Below, piece after piece: positions 8,589 through 17,542 of a stretch of 64,000 nucleotides of DNA. A model generated the notes under the pieces. The model searched no databases. It was given only the letters and a program-made list of their open reading frames with translations, and was not told the origin of the DNA. Every line of letters begins with the position of its first letter. Positions within the stretch are counted from its first letter, which is position 1. Source of the DNA: Rhodocyclaceae bacterium (GTDB taxonomy: Bacteria; Pseudomonadota; Gammaproteobacteria; Burkholderiales; Rhodocyclaceae); the NCBI GenBank assembly GCA_016721505.1, contig JADKHX010000015.1, forward strand, positions 1 to 64,000. Direction: 5' to 3'. Both the position numbers and the translations under genes were made by a program.

Positions 8589-8792
8589 CTAGCTTTGCTT
8601 GGTTTCGGTTCTGCACGTACTTAGGCCAAACGGCATATAGGCAGGGCAGAACCTGAAGACTCCCGTAGCAATCGCTATCACGCCAAGCCAGCCCCACATT
8701 CCGATTACGCCGCTTACGGCACCGGCAACCAGCGCCAGCCCTAATGCAATTCGAATGACACGATCAATACTGCCCACGTTGGTTTTCATCAC
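8589..8792 (-). CDS. DUF2892 (YgaP-like) small inner-membrane protein
   Basis: 67 residues: a short N-terminal NVGSIDRVIRIALGLAL motif diagnostic of DUF2892, two membrane segments (about 12-30 and 33-48), then FCPAYMPFGLSTC with two cysteines. This family accompanies rhodaneses, sulfide-responsive ArsR regulators and TauE exporters, which fits its neighbours. It may handle sulfur species at the membrane, but that is inference from context. A second DUF2892 gene lies at 13649. Confidence 0.85.
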   Translation of the reverse strand: MMKTNVGSIDRVIRIALGLALVAGAVSGVIGMWGWLGVIAIATGVFRFCPAYMPFGLSTCRTETKQS

Positions 8793-8853
8793 CTACTCCT
8801 AAGTTAAAAATCGTTTGTCTTGATTGCTTGGCGCACTCATTTACTAGTTTCAG

Positions 8854-9201
8854 CTAAGCACGCTTTGCGACCCGACGAATCATTGCCTGGACATTACTTT
8901 TTGCTGCGATGCGTTTGGCGATATGCCCACAAACCAAATCGCACAGTGCATAAATATCAGAGTCGGCGATTCGATACAAAACGCTTGTCCCCTGCGTACG
9001 ACGTTCGACAAAACCGGTGCTTGCCAAAAGTGACAAGTGTTTGGATACATTGGCTGGCGTCGATTCCACTGCCTCAGCCAAATCACTTACCGACATTTCG
9101 CCGTCACGCAATGCGTTGATCAAGCACAGTCGCGTCGGTTCGGCCAGTGACTTGAAGTATTCGCTTACCTGCTCCAGCGCCGCTCGATCAAGACCTTCCA
9201 T
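8854..9201 (-). CDS. ArsR-family winged-helix repressor
   Basis: 115 residues. The ArsR core is clear: YFKSLAEPTRLCLINALRDGEMSVSDLAEAV, the recognition helix STPANVSKHLSLLASTGFVERR, and a wing GTSVLYRIAD. Cysteines lie at about 26 (RLCLIN) and in YALCDLVCGH near residue 90; such a pair could form a disulfide or polysulfide switch as in BigR/SqrR-type sulfide sensors, but metal sensing is equally possible. It is divergent from the RND operon, and the 115-base gap contains an inverted repeat (9217-9232) and two 10-base direct repeats that look like its operator. Confidence 0.88.
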   Translation of the reverse strand: MEGLDRAALEQVSEYFKSLAEPTRLCLINALRDGEMSVSDLAEAVESTPANVSKHLSLLASTGFVERRTQGTSVLYRIADSDIYALCDLVCGHIAKRIAAKSNVQAMIRRVAKRA

Positions 9202-9211
9202 GTTTTTGTTC

Positions 9212-9245
9212 CTTATTTAACATATTAGTTAATTGCTTATTTAAC
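9212..9245. promoter_or_regulatory. Putative ArsR operator region
   Basis: An inverted repeat TTAAC-ATATTA-GTTAA at 9217-9232 overlaps the first of two direct repeats CTTATTTAAC (9212-9221 and 9236-9245). The whole element is A+T-rich and lies between the divergent ArsR and RND adaptor genes. A plausible -10 (TATAGT) for the rightward operon follows at about 9255. Confidence 0.6.
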
Positions 9246-9316
9246 GAATTGGTTGTATAGTAGCAAAAGAAATCCAAATGTCACTATTTATTTATAACTT
9301 CCTGCCGAGATCGCCA

Positions 9317-10366
9317 ATGTCAATTTCCCTGCATAGAAGCTTTCGCCGAACAGCTTCGCTGATGAGTTTGCTTACACTTTGCGCAAGCGGCGTTTGGGCA
9401 GACACCTTGGTCACCGAGACAGTGCAGCCGGGTTCGGGCGGAAACCTCTATCAAGCTGAAGGTGTGGTGGAGGCGGTGCGTAGCAGCTCGATCGGCGCGG
9501 AATTGTCCGGGCGCCTGACCGCGCTCTTGGTTAAGGTTGGCGATCATGTGCAATCGGGTCAGGTGCTAGCGAAAATTGATGAGCGCGTGGCAGCTCAACA
9601 AGCGCTAGCTAGCCAGTCGCAAGTTGCGGCAGCACAGGCTCAGCTGGCGACGGCGCAAGCCGACTTCGAGCGCCAACAAAAACTCTACGGACAAAAATTT
9701 CTCAGCAAGGCGGCCTTGGATCGGGCGGAATCCGATTACAAAAGCGCGGCCGCTCAAGCCCGTGCGCAAATTGCACAAGCAGGTGCGGCAGGTTTGCAGA
9801 CGAGCCTGCGGACGCTCACCGCGCCCTATGCGGGTATCGTTGCCGAAAGCAATGTCGAACTTGGCGACATGGTCATGCCGGGCAAACCGCTTTTGGTCAT
9901 GTATGACCCCACTGCGCTACGCGTCACGGTAAATCTCCCGCAGAGTCAATTGTCAAATTTGCGCAACTCCGCCGCAAGCATCGACGTCACTGGAGCCGCT
10001 GCGTCACCGCTGAACATCGCGGCAGGCAACATCGTTGCGCTGCCTACGGCAGATCCCATCAGTCACATGGTGCAGGTTCGGATCAATTTGCCGACCAATA
10101 TAAAGGGCTTGAGTCCCGGCATGTTTGCACGTGCGCATTTATCGATGGAAGGTTCTGTCAGCGCGAATCGGGTCACTGTCGCCTCAAGCGCCGTGTTGTT
10201 CCGTAGCGAACTAACCGCCGTCTATGTCGTCAATGCGGATGGCTCGGCGTCCCTGCGCCAAGTCCGACTTGGTCGACGCTATGGCGAACGCGTTGAAGTT
10301 CTTTCAGGCATAGATGTAGGTGAAAGGGTGGCACTTGATCCACTCGCTGCGGCAAAGCAACGCTGA
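9317..10366 (+). CDS. RND efflux periplasmic adaptor (membrane fusion protein)
   Basis: About 349 residues. From the ATG at 9317 the protein has a clean signal peptide ending GVWA-D; an upstream in-frame ATG at 9278 would add 13 residues before it. Domains in order: biotinyl-lipoyl part (VEAVRSSSIGAELSGRLTALLVKVGDHVQSGQVLAKID), an alanine/glutamine-rich alpha-hairpin coiled coil (about 95-155), the returning lipoyl half (TLTAPYAGIVAESNVELGDMV), then beta-barrel and membrane-proximal domains. It bridges the RND pump to an outer-membrane channel; no outer-membrane channel gene is present here. The substrate is unknown. Followed after 4 bases by the pump gene. Confidence 0.92.
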   Translation: MSISLHRSFRRTASLMSLLTLCASGVWADTLVTETVQPGSGGNLYQAEGVVEAVRSSSIGAELSGRLTALLVKVGDHVQSGQVLAKIDERVAAQQALASQSQVAAAQAQLATAQADFERQQKLYGQKFLSKAALDRAESDYKSAAAQARAQIAQAGAAGLQTSLRTLTAPYAGIVAESNVELGDMVMPGKPLLVMYDPTALRVTVNLPQSQLSNLRNSAASIDVTGAAASPLNIAAGNIVALPTADPISHMVQVRINLPTNIKGLSPGMFARAHLSMEGSVSANRVTVASSAVLFRSELTAVYVVNADGSASLRQVRLGRRYGERVEVLSGIDVGERVALDPLAAAKQR

Positions 10367-10370
10367 GTCC

Positions 10371-13300
10371 ATGAGTAATATAAGTTCCCATCAAAAGCTC
10401 GGTATTGCGGGCCGAATCGCAGGCTATTTTTTAGCGTCGCGATTGACTCCGCTGATCGCCATTATGGCCTTCGTGCTTGGCGTGTTCGCTGCACTAATCA
10501 CACCGCGCGAAGAGGAACCACAGATTAATGTGACCATGGCCGATGTCATGATTCCCTTCCCCGGGGCGTCGGCCAAAGATGTCGAGCAGATGGTGGCTAT
10601 TCCAGCCGAACAGGTGCTCGCGCAAATCGCCGATGTGAAGCATGTGATGTCGGTATCACGTCCCGGGATGGCAATAATCACTGTTCAGTATGACGTCGGG
10701 GTGGCGCGGACCGAAGCGCTGGTGCGCCTGCATGACACGATTCAATCAAACCGCGACTGGTTACCAGTTGCGCTTGGCGTGGGTGAGCCTGTCGTCAAAC
10801 CCAAGGGGATCGAGGACGTTCCCATCGTCTCTTTAACGCTCTTTTCCAAGCGGCCAAACATTGGTGCGTTTGAACTCGAGCGCATTGCGCATAGCCTCGA
10901 AGTGGAGTTAAAGCAAGTCAAGGGTACCCGTGAAGTTGCTACGCTTGGCGGTCCCGGACGCGTCGTGAATATTGCGCTGGATGCCGCGCGCATGCAATCG
11001 GCAGGAATTGCGGTTACTGATCTGCAGCGCGTGTTACGCGCAGCCAACGCCGGCGGTTTGCTCGGCAATATCGTGAGCGACAACGCGGCGATTGAAATCG
11101 CGGCCGGCCCCTTCTTGCGCGACGCGCAAGCGGTAGCAGAACTCATTGTCGGCGTCCGCAATGGCCGGCCAATTTACCTGAATGATGTTGCCGAGGTTCG
11201 AGATGGCGCACCCGCACCAGATCGCTATATTTGGCACACGATTGCAGGCAAAGATGGTGGCGAATATCCCGCACTGACGATGACCGTAACTAAAAAGGCC
11301 GGGCAAAACGCCGTAAGTGTTGCTGACAATGTGGTCGCGAAACTCGATGCGCTAAAAAACCTTGTAATCCCCGCCGACGTCGAAATTGTTGTTACGCGTA
11401 ACTATGGCGTCACGGCCAGTGAAAAGGCCACCAAACTAATCCAAAAACTTTTCTTCGCAACCGGCGCGGTGGTGCTTCTTGTGTTCTTTGCGCTTGGGCG
11501 GCGCGAGGCGGCCATTGTTGGCGCGGCGGTAATTTTGACGCTCACTGCTACGCTGTTCGCTTCCTGGGTGTGGGGTTTTACGCTCAATCGCGTGTCCTTG
11601 TTTGCCTTAATTTTTCCATTGGCATATTGGTCGATGATGCGATTGTGGTGGTCGAAAACATACACCGTCACATGGGATTACACCCTGACCTGCCGCTCAA
11701 GGAGATCATTCCCGCAGCGGTGGATGAGGTCGGCAGTCCAACTATCCTTGCCACGTTCTGGTCATTGCCGCGTTGATGCCGATGGCGTTTGTCAGCGGGC
11801 TTATAGGCCTTATATGGCACCAATACCGATCAATGCGAGCATGGGAATGTTGATTTCTCTTGCCGTGGCTTTTGTCATCACCCCATGGTTGTCGAGCTTG
11901 TGGCTCAAATCGTCTGGCCACGACGACACACTAGCCACTAAGGCAGCACCGTATTTCCGCCGACTTTTTTTGCCCTTCCTTGACGAAGCTGCCGGCCAAC
12001 GCAATCGGCGAAAATTGAGTCTCGGTGTGCTCGGCCTAATCTTTGTATCGCTCGCGTTGCCAGCGCTTCAACTGGTCGTGCTAAAGATGCTACCGCTCGA
12101 CAACAAATCCGAGTTTCAAGTGGTGGTCGATATGCCAGCTGGCACACCGCCCGAGCGCACAGCGCGTGTGCTGCATGCATTGGGCGACGAGATCGCCAAA
12201 ATGCCGGAAACCAGCAGCTATCAAGCCTACGTCGGACTTGGCGCACCGATTACGTTCAACGGTTTGGTACGCCAGTACTACCTGCGTAGCGGCGGCGAAG
12301 TTGGCGACATTCAGGTCAATCTCGTCGACAAGCATCATCGCAGTGAAAAGAGCCACGCCATTGCCGCGCGTATTCGGCCGGCGTTGGAGAAAATCGCCGC
12401 ACCATTTGGCGCACGCATCAAAGTGGTTGAAGTGCCGCCCGGACCGCCCGTGCAGGCGCCCTTGGTGGCCGAAGTCTATGGCCCCGGCGATGCCACACGC
12501 TTACAAGTCGCCAAGGCAGTACGCGGGATATTTGACGCGACGCCCGGTGTGGTGGATAGCGACGACAGCAGCATAGCGAACGCGCCAAAGCAGGTGCTCA
12601 AGGTTGACACTCGCAAAGCGGCGTTGCTCGGAATTGCACAAGCCGATATCGTCAATACCTTGGCCGTCGGCCTGGCGGGTGACGCCGTCACTTATCTGCA
12701 CGATGCAAGTAAATATCCGGTGGCGGCAAACCTGCGTCTGCCGGTTTCCTCACGCGGGGATCTTGATGATTTGCTTAAGCTCAGCGTGCGCGGTGATAGC
12801 GGCAAACTTGTCCCGATACGGGAGCTCGTCACAGTCGAAAACACTTTGCGTGAGCAAGCGCTGTATCACAAGGATTTGCTGCCGGTAACCTATGTCACCG
12901 GCGATTTTGCCGGCGGCGCCGACAGCCCGCTGTATGGCTTGTTTGCCATGCGCTCCGCCATCCAAAAAATCGAGGTGCCGGGTGGCGGCCTGCTAGGTGA
13001 ATATTTCATCAATCAGCCGAACGATCCGCAGCGTGAATTCGCCATCAAATGGGATGGCGAGTGGCAGATTACCTACGAGACATTTCGCGATATGGGTGCG
13101 GCCTACGCCGTCGGTTTGATATTGATTTATCTATTGGTTGTCGCGCAATTCGGTTCTTACCTGACACCGCTCGTCATCATGGCACCGATACCGCTCACGA
13201 TTATCGGCGTGATGCCCGGCCATGCTTTGCTTGGCGCACAATTCACTGCCACGTCAATGATAGGGATGATCGCGCTGGCAGGAATCATCGTGCGCAATTC

Positions 13301-13568
13301 AATCTTGTTGGTTGACTTTATCAACCTGCAAGTCGCCACCGGTATTGATTTAAAGGAAGCGGTAGTGAATTCCGCCATCACCCGTGCGCAACCAATTTTG
13401 CTGACCGCGCTATCTGCCACGCTTGGCGCCCTTTTCATCCTCGATGATCCGATCTTCAATGGCTTGGCGGTATCGCTGATCTTCGGGATCTTCGTGTCGA
13501 CCCTACTCACCCTGCTGGTCATTCCCTGCTTTATTACATGGCTTATCGCAACAATCTCGAGAGCCTGA
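10371..13568 (+). CDS. RND-family efflux permease, with a scrambled internal stretch
   Basis: An inner-membrane proton-driven exporter of the AcrB/HAE type, about 1065 residues, starting at the ATG at 10371. Visible are the first membrane helix and TPREEEPQINV, porter-domain segments such as MVAIPAEQVLAQI, and the C-terminal helices with GIIVRNSILLVDFINLQ. Between 11611 and 11810 the frame gives non-family residues, whereas the neighbouring frame encodes the expected SIGILVDDAIVVVENIHRH. Three single-base deletions (T run at 11611-11615, about 11755-11761, and about 11808-11810) together restore frame. So either the assembly has three errors or this copy has lost the essential helix-4 aspartates. 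Co-transcribed with the adaptor. Confidence 0.9.
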   Translation: MSNISSHQKLGIAGRIAGYFLASRLTPLIAIMAFVLGVFAALITPREEEPQINVTMADVMIPFPGASAKDVEQMVAIPAEQVLAQIADVKHVMSVSRPGMAIITVQYDVGVARTEALVRLHDTIQSNRDWLPVALGVGEPVVKPKGIEDVPIVSLTLFSKRPNIGAFELERIAHSLEVELKQVKGTREVATLGGPGRVVNIALDAARMQSAGIAVTDLQRVLRAANAGGLLGNIVSDNAAIEIAAGPFLRDAQAVAELIVGVRNGRPIYLNDVAEVRDGAPAPDRYIWHTIAGKDGGEYPALTMTVTKKAGQNAVSVADNVVAKLDALKNLVIPADVEIVVTRNYGVTASEKATKLIQKLFFATGAVVLLVFFALGRREAAIVGAAVILTLTATLFASWVWGFTLNRVSLFALIFPLAYWSMMRLWWSKTYTVTWDYTLTCRSRRSFPQRWMRSAVQLSLPRSGHCRVDADGVCQRAYRPYMAPIPINASMGMLISLAVAFVITPWLSSLWLKSSGHDDTLATKAAPYFRRLFLPFLDEAAGQRNRRKLSLGVLGLIFVSLALPALQLVVLKMLPLDNKSEFQVVVDMPAGTPPERTARVLHALGDEIAKMPETSSYQAYVGLGAPITFNGLVRQYYLRSGGEVGDIQVNLVDKHHRSEKSHAIAARIRPALEKIAAPFGARIKVVEVPPGPPVQAPLVAEVYGPGDATRLQVAKAVRGIFDATPGVVDSDDSSIANAPKQVLKVDTRKAALLGIAQADIVNTLAVGLAGDAVTYLHDASKYPVAANLRLPVSSRGDLDDLLKLSVRGDSGKLVPIRELVTVENTLREQALYHKDLLPVTYVTGDFAGGADSPLYGLFAMRSAIQKIEVPGGGLLGEYFINQPNDPQREFAIKWDGEWQITYETFRDMGAAYAVGLILIYLLVVAQFGSYLTPLVIMAPIPLTIIGVMPGHALLGAQFTATSMIGMIALAGIIVRNSILLVDFINLQVATGIDLKEAVVNSAITRAQPILLTALSATLGALFILDDPIFNGLAVSLIFGIFVSTLLTLLVIPCFITWLIATISRA

Positions 13569-13587
13569 CTAGTCACCAATCTCACTA

Positions 13588-13615
13588 ACGGCGTATCGCC
13601 AGCACCAACTGGCGA
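13588..13615 (+). repeat. REP-like dispersed repeat, copy 3
   Basis: ACGGCGTATC then GCCAGCACCAACTGGC and GA, a perfect 5-bp stem GCCAG/CTGGC around CACCAA. It lies between the RND pump stop and the small DUF2892 gene of the same operon. Confidence 0.92.
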
Positions 13616-13648
13616 AACCACAATCATCTCACTAACGGAGGCAACATC

Positions 13649-13858
13649 ATGACTTCATGGCAATGGGTTCGTATCATCGGCGGCAGTTTTGTCCTACTTT
13701 CGCTCCTGCTTGGCGTTCCGGAAAGTCCGCTATTCATCAGTAAGTATTGGCTATGGTTCACCGCGTTCGTTGGCGCCAATTTGCTGCAAAGCGGCTTTAC
13801 CCGCTGGTGCCTGATGGAGAACATTGTTCGATCGCTTGGCGCCAAGCGCGGCGACTAG
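13649..13858 (+). CDS. DUF2892-like small membrane protein
   Basis: 69 residues with an upstream Shine-Dalgarno-like GGAGG at 13636. WVRIIGGSFVLLSLLLG begins one membrane helix, followed by a second (KYWLWFTAFVGANLLQSGF), then RWCLMENIVRSLGAK. This is the DUF2892/YgaP membrane-anchor pattern with one cysteine in the last segment. Sits between the RND pump and the TauE/SafE exporter, repeating the association seen at 8589. Confidence 0.75.
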   Translation: MTSWQWVRIIGGSFVLLSLLLGVPESPLFISKYWLWFTAFVGANLLQSGFTRWCLMENIVRSLGAKRGD

Positions 13859-13937
13859 ACTTGGCTCGGTTAGGAATGCCAGGAACCTAGAACAAGCTTC
13901 ACTACAATCCACGATTTAGCGCATTGGATACCCGATA

Positions 13938-14732
13938 GTGGAAATCTCTTTGGTTCTCGGCGTTTTGGTCGGTGCCGTACTCGGGCTGACCGGCGCTGGC
14001 GGCGGCATTTTGGCGGTGCCGGCATTGATCGTCGGCATGGGCTGGACGATGCAACAAGCCGCGCCAGTGGCCCTGATTGCGGTCGCAGGTGGCGCTGCAA
14101 TTGGTGCGCTTGATGGCCTGCGCAAAGGACTGGTACGGTACAAAGCGGCAACGTTGATGGTGCTGGCCGGGCTGCCGTTTACCTCAATCGGGATTAGCGT
14201 CGCCAGCGGATTGCCGCAAGCTTGGCTGCTCGGATTATTTGCCGGCGTGTTGTTGATCGTCGCGGTGCGATTGTTACGGCAATCGCGCGGCGCGGAAATT
14301 TGCACCGACAAGGCCTGGGCGCATTTGGACGCAGCGAGCGGTCGATTTCACTGGACATGGTCTATCGCATTGCTGTTCGCGAGCATCGGTGCAATCACTG
14401 GCTTCATGACCGGTTTGCTCGGCGTTGGTGGCGGCTTTGTGATTGTTCCTGCACTGCGCCGCTTCACCGATTTGACCATGCACGGAATCGTCGCAACTTC
14501 GTTGATGGTAATTGCGTTAGTCGGCAGTGGTGGCGTGATTGCGGCTGTGGCGCACGGCGCAAATCTGCCGCTGATGATGACCGCACTGTTTGCTTTGGCC
14601 ACCGGAATTGGCATGCTGCTTGGTCGCAAACTTGCCGCGCGTCTGGTCGAGCGACATATTCAAATCGGCTTTTCAATGGTGCTGATAGTGGTCGCACTCG
14701 GCATGAGTTTGAAAGCCTTCGTTACTGCTTAA
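13938..14732 (+). CDS. TauE/SafE-family sulfite/anion exporter
   Basis: 264 residues, eight or so membrane helices in two halves. Each half begins with the family glycine motif: LGLTGAGGGILAVPALIVG near residue 14 and GLLGVGGGFVIVPAL near 158. The start is a GTG at 13938. TauE/SafE proteins export sulfite, sulfoacetate or other sulfur anions. Next to DUF2892 and an ArsR regulator this supports a sulfur-detoxification role for the cluster, but the RND pump is not usual there and the substrate is unproven. Confidence 0.9.
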   Translation: MEISLVLGVLVGAVLGLTGAGGGILAVPALIVGMGWTMQQAAPVALIAVAGGAAIGALDGLRKGLVRYKAATLMVLAGLPFTSIGISVASGLPQAWLLGLFAGVLLIVAVRLLRQSRGAEICTDKAWAHLDAASGRFHWTWSIALLFASIGAITGFMTGLLGVGGGFVIVPALRRFTDLTMHGIVATSLMVIALVGSGGVIAAVAHGANLPLMMTALFALATGIGMLLGRKLAARLVERHIQIGFSMVLIVVALGMSLKAFVTA

Positions 14733-14821
14733 GCGCCGCACAATAGGTAAGTAGAAAGTCCTCCGATATTGGCAATTGGTGCTAACGATGGAATGGCCCG
14801 TTCGCCGGCCAAACGCCGTTA

Positions 14822-15360
14822 CAAATTGAGATTGGCGCAAACGCCAATGATTCCATTCAATTGCTCGGTCGAAATCACACCCAGCTGCTCGAACTGCGCC
14901 CCTTCGATCACATCGCGTTTGATGATGGCAGCAGGCTGAGCTGTGTCGATCTGATTGAACGAGACATCGAGATTACCGGCAGCGCGGCGGCTGAATCGCT
15001 TGAGGGCGCGAGCGCAAATGACCGCATCAGCGGTGGCGCGGGCAATGTCATTTACCTCTTTAACGTCGGCGATGATGCTGACACAATCATCGACTCGCAA
15101 GGCGCCAACACCGTGCGCTTTGGCGAGGGTTTTACGCGCGCCGGGATGATTGTCTCGCAGAGCATTGCGGGCACTAAGACGGCGCTCAATCTTGACTTTG
15201 GTAACGGCGACTGGGCATCGATCCTGCGTGGTGAATTCGACACCGTGCAGACGTTTCGCTTTGCAGATGGGGCAAAACTGTCGGTCAGGATGAGCGGTGA
15301 TATGCACATAGAATCGACACCATCTTGGATTCCGCTGGGAACGTCGTTGCAACTATCCAG
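14822..15360 (+). pseudogene. RTX (haemolysin-type calcium-binding repeat) protein remnant
   Basis: An open frame without a convincing start. The conserved part reads LELRPFDHIAFDDGS, then GSAAAESLEGASANDRISGGAG, a degraded nonapeptide calcium-binding repeat, then YLFNVGDDADTIIDSQGANTVRFGEGF and the haemolysin-related region ending TFRFADGAKLSVRM. Full RTX proteins have many GGxGxDxLx repeats and a long N-terminal part; neither is present. The frame runs into a REP-like repeat at 15365. I take it as the broken end of an RTX protein gene belonging to the same decayed locus as the gene at 18790. Confidence 0.65.
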
Positions 15361-15364
15361 ACAT

Positions 15365-15392
15365 GTCAGTTGGTGCTGGCGACACGCCGTTG
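15365..15392 (-). repeat. REP-like dispersed repeat, copy 4
   Basis: Plus strand reads GTCAGTTGGTGCTGGC then GACACGCCGTTG. It sits between the RTX remnant and the first secreted paralogue, 1.2 kb left of the RAYT gene. Confidence 0.9.
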
Positions 15393-15435
15393 AATCTGAC
15401 CGAACCATGAATGACTCAAATTGGAGGATTGCCGC

Positions 15436-16560
15436 ATGAAGCAACTCAAATTTAAATTTCTAAGTTTTTCCTGCGGGGTGCTAGCGGCCACAGTGCTTGC
15501 TTTCGTCGGGTTCGCGAGCGGCGCAGAGACTTCGAATGCCGCCGACACTAAGGCCGCGCAGGCTTGGAGAAAAATTGTTGATGACGGCTGTAACAGTTAT
15601 GCGTTGTCGCTTGGTCAGTACACGGAGTGCATCGAGCAGCGAGCAAGAGAACTGCCGCCGCTTGATCCCGCAAAGCGCGAGCATTTTGGTGAGCTTTATG
15701 ACCCTGCGCGTTACTTGCAATGCAAGAAGGACGGCTATCGCAATGATATGGGCTGCGAACGATATGCGCTACGGCGATTGGAACAACCCGAATATTGGCC
15801 GTATACCGATGTGCCGCCGATGAAATGGCCGGAGGCACCAAAGCCATCCGTATATGAGCAGCTCCAGAAAAAGCAATTACTGGTCACGGCGAAAGACTAC
15901 TTTGACGAGCTTTGTAAAGCCGAAGCGGGCGAGTTCATCTATCGGGTGGTTGAGGGGGTTGAATCGATCTACCAGATTCGTCCGCGATCTGAGGAGTTTT
16001 CCAACTATCGGCAAACGGATCCATACGTGATCGAAGCGCCATATTTTCTGGAGGTGTGGGACGATGCTCCTGCTGGGACTCTCGCGAACTCATTGCTCGG
16101 TTATCGCTACTTTGAGGTTACGTCTCAACGGGATGGGCTTGTGCAGTATCGAAAGTACCGTCAATTCCATTCGTCGTTGAAGACAGAGCCATCTAACGCT
16201 GAGCGTTTTTCCAGATTTTCTTCGACGGATGGCGACAAAACTCTCGCTTCAACTAGAAAAGTTCACACCGACCAACTAATAAGTCACTATGGATTTACGT
16301 GGCGTGGCATCAGCCGACAAGATGATCGAAAAAATGGTATCGCAGGAGGCGAATTGGCGATCGTTGACCTCAAGACTGCGGAAATTCTGGCGGTCAAACG
16401 TTCATTCAAGTTTAGAACTAACACGCAGGCTCACTGGGCTGCCAGCAAGATTTGTCCGCAAGACAGCAATGACACCTTTCGCGTCCATGAATTTCTCACC
16501 AAGGTACTGAAACCAGACATCCAGGAATTAAAGCCGAAAGGCTCGAATTGTTTCTGCTAG
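15436..16560 (+). CDS. Secreted protein of unknown family, copy A
   Basis: 374 residues from the ATG at 15436, which is preceded by a GGAGG ribosome-binding site at 15424. The identical leader before the paralogue at 17543 confirms this start. Signal peptide to about residue 28 (VLAFVGFASGAE). Conserved cysteine-bearing motifs: DGCNSYALSLGQYTECIEQ, YLQCKKDGYRNDMGCERYALRRLEQPE, DELCKAEAGEFIYR and a C-terminal ICPQDSNDTFRVHEFL. I do not recognise the family. It lies between two RTX fragments and is duplicated, so an accessory, chaperone or immunity function for an RTX exoprotein is a reasonable guess, no more. Confidence 0.85.
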   Translation: MKQLKFKFLSFSCGVLAATVLAFVGFASGAETSNAADTKAAQAWRKIVDDGCNSYALSLGQYTECIEQRARELPPLDPAKREHFGELYDPARYLQCKKDGYRNDMGCERYALRRLEQPEYWPYTDVPPMKWPEAPKPSVYEQLQKKQLLVTAKDYFDELCKAEAGEFIYRVVEGVESIYQIRPRSEEFSNYRQTDPYVIEAPYFLEVWDDAPAGTLANSLLGYRYFEVTSQRDGLVQYRKYRQFHSSLKTEPSNAERFSRFSSTDGDKTLASTRKVHTDQLISHYGFTWRGISRQDDRKNGIAGGELAIVDLKTAEILAVKRSFKFRTNTQAHWAASKICPQDSNDTFRVHEFLTKVLKPDIQELKPKGSNCFC

Positions 16561-16569
16561 CATTACTCG

Positions 16570-17310
16570 ATGCCTCGTCGTCCGCGTATTCATCTTGATG
16601 GTGTGCCGTTGCACATTGTGCAGCGTGGGCATAATCGTCAGCCTTGTTTCCTTGGCGAGGAAGACTATCAGGCTTATTTGTATTGGCTGGGGGAAGCACT
16701 GGCGAAGGAGTGCTGTGCGCTACATGCCTATGCCTTGATGACAAATCATGTGCATTTGCTGGTCACACCTGAACGGGCTGAGGCGATTCCTCGGTTGATC
16801 ATCGCGCTGGGGCGGCGGTATGTGCAGTATTTCAACGTCAGCCATCGGCGCACGGGGACGCTATGGGATAGTCGCTATAAGTCATCGCTGATTCAGGCAG
16901 AGAACTATCTTCTAGCTTGCCAGCGCTACATTGAACTCAATCCGGTGCGTGCCGGAATGGTCAATGATCCTGCGCATTACCGCTGGACGAGCTATCGTCA
17001 TCACGCACTCGGTCAGGTCAATCCTTATCTCACGCCACACGCTTGTTACCTCGCCATCGCAGATAAGGGTGCGGCGCGACAAGCCAGCTATCGCGATCTA
17101 TTTAGGGCTGAGCTGGATCAGGACGCGCTAAACGACATTCGACTGGCACTGAACCAAAGTCAGCCGCTGGGTAATTCGCGGTTCTACGCCGCTATTGAAG
17201 CCGCCACCGGCCAACGCCGCGAAGCCAAACCCCGAGGCCGACCGCGCGGTTCGAAGGATGGTAATTCAGGAATTGAAGGCATGCAGGGTGAATTGGTTTT
17301 AATGCGTTGA
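16570..17310 (+). CDS. rayT: REP-associated tyrosine transposase (RAYT, Y1 HUH nuclease)
   Basis: 246 residues. The IS200-like Y1 transposase fold is clear: GVPLHIVQRGHNRQPCF at the start, the HUH metal-binding motif MTNHVHLLVTPE (H60-V-H62), RTGTLWDSRYKSSLI, and the nucleophile tyrosine Y120 in CQRYIELNPVRAGM. A C-terminal extension with a basic tail (RREAKPRGRPRGSKDG) is typical of the REP-associated group rather than of IS200 itself. RAYTs are single-copy, non-autonomous housekeeping-like transposases thought to generate and move REP hairpins. No inverted repeats or partner genes flank it. REP-like copies occur at 15365, 17418 and 19783, making them candidate substrates. It starts 9 bases after the upstream gene. 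Confidence 0.93.
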   Translation: MPRRPRIHLDGVPLHIVQRGHNRQPCFLGEEDYQAYLYWLGEALAKECCALHAYALMTNHVHLLVTPERAEAIPRLIIALGRRYVQYFNVSHRRTGTLWDSRYKSSLIQAENYLLACQRYIELNPVRAGMVNDPAHYRWTSYRHHALGQVNPYLTPHACYLAIADKGAARQASYRDLFRAELDQDALNDIRLALNQSQPLGNSRFYAAIEAATGQRREAKPRGRPRGSKDGNSGIEGMQGELVLMR

Positions 17311-17417
17311 GTAATTCGAACCTGACCCCTTTAATTCTCTTTAATTCACAGGGCGACGAAGGCACATGGAAAATTAGCCACTTGCATTGGTCGTCGCATA
17401 AGTAGTCGTCACCATGC

Positions 17418-17440
17418 CTTTGGTGCTGGTGACGGATTGG
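17418..17440 (-). repeat. Degenerate REP-like repeat, copy 5
   Basis: CCTTTGGTGCTGGTGACGG on the plus strand matches only the left half of the family; the ACGCCGT end is not recognisable. It shares the CCTTTGGTGCTGG variant with the copy at 19783. Confidence 0.45.
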
Positions 17441-17542
17441 CTCGTCCACTGGCCACGCGCCGGTGATACCGCGACGTTGCGCTTGGAGAATGGAGTGGAA
17501 TGTCACGCTGACCCCATTTGTCGCACATTGGAGGATTGCCGC

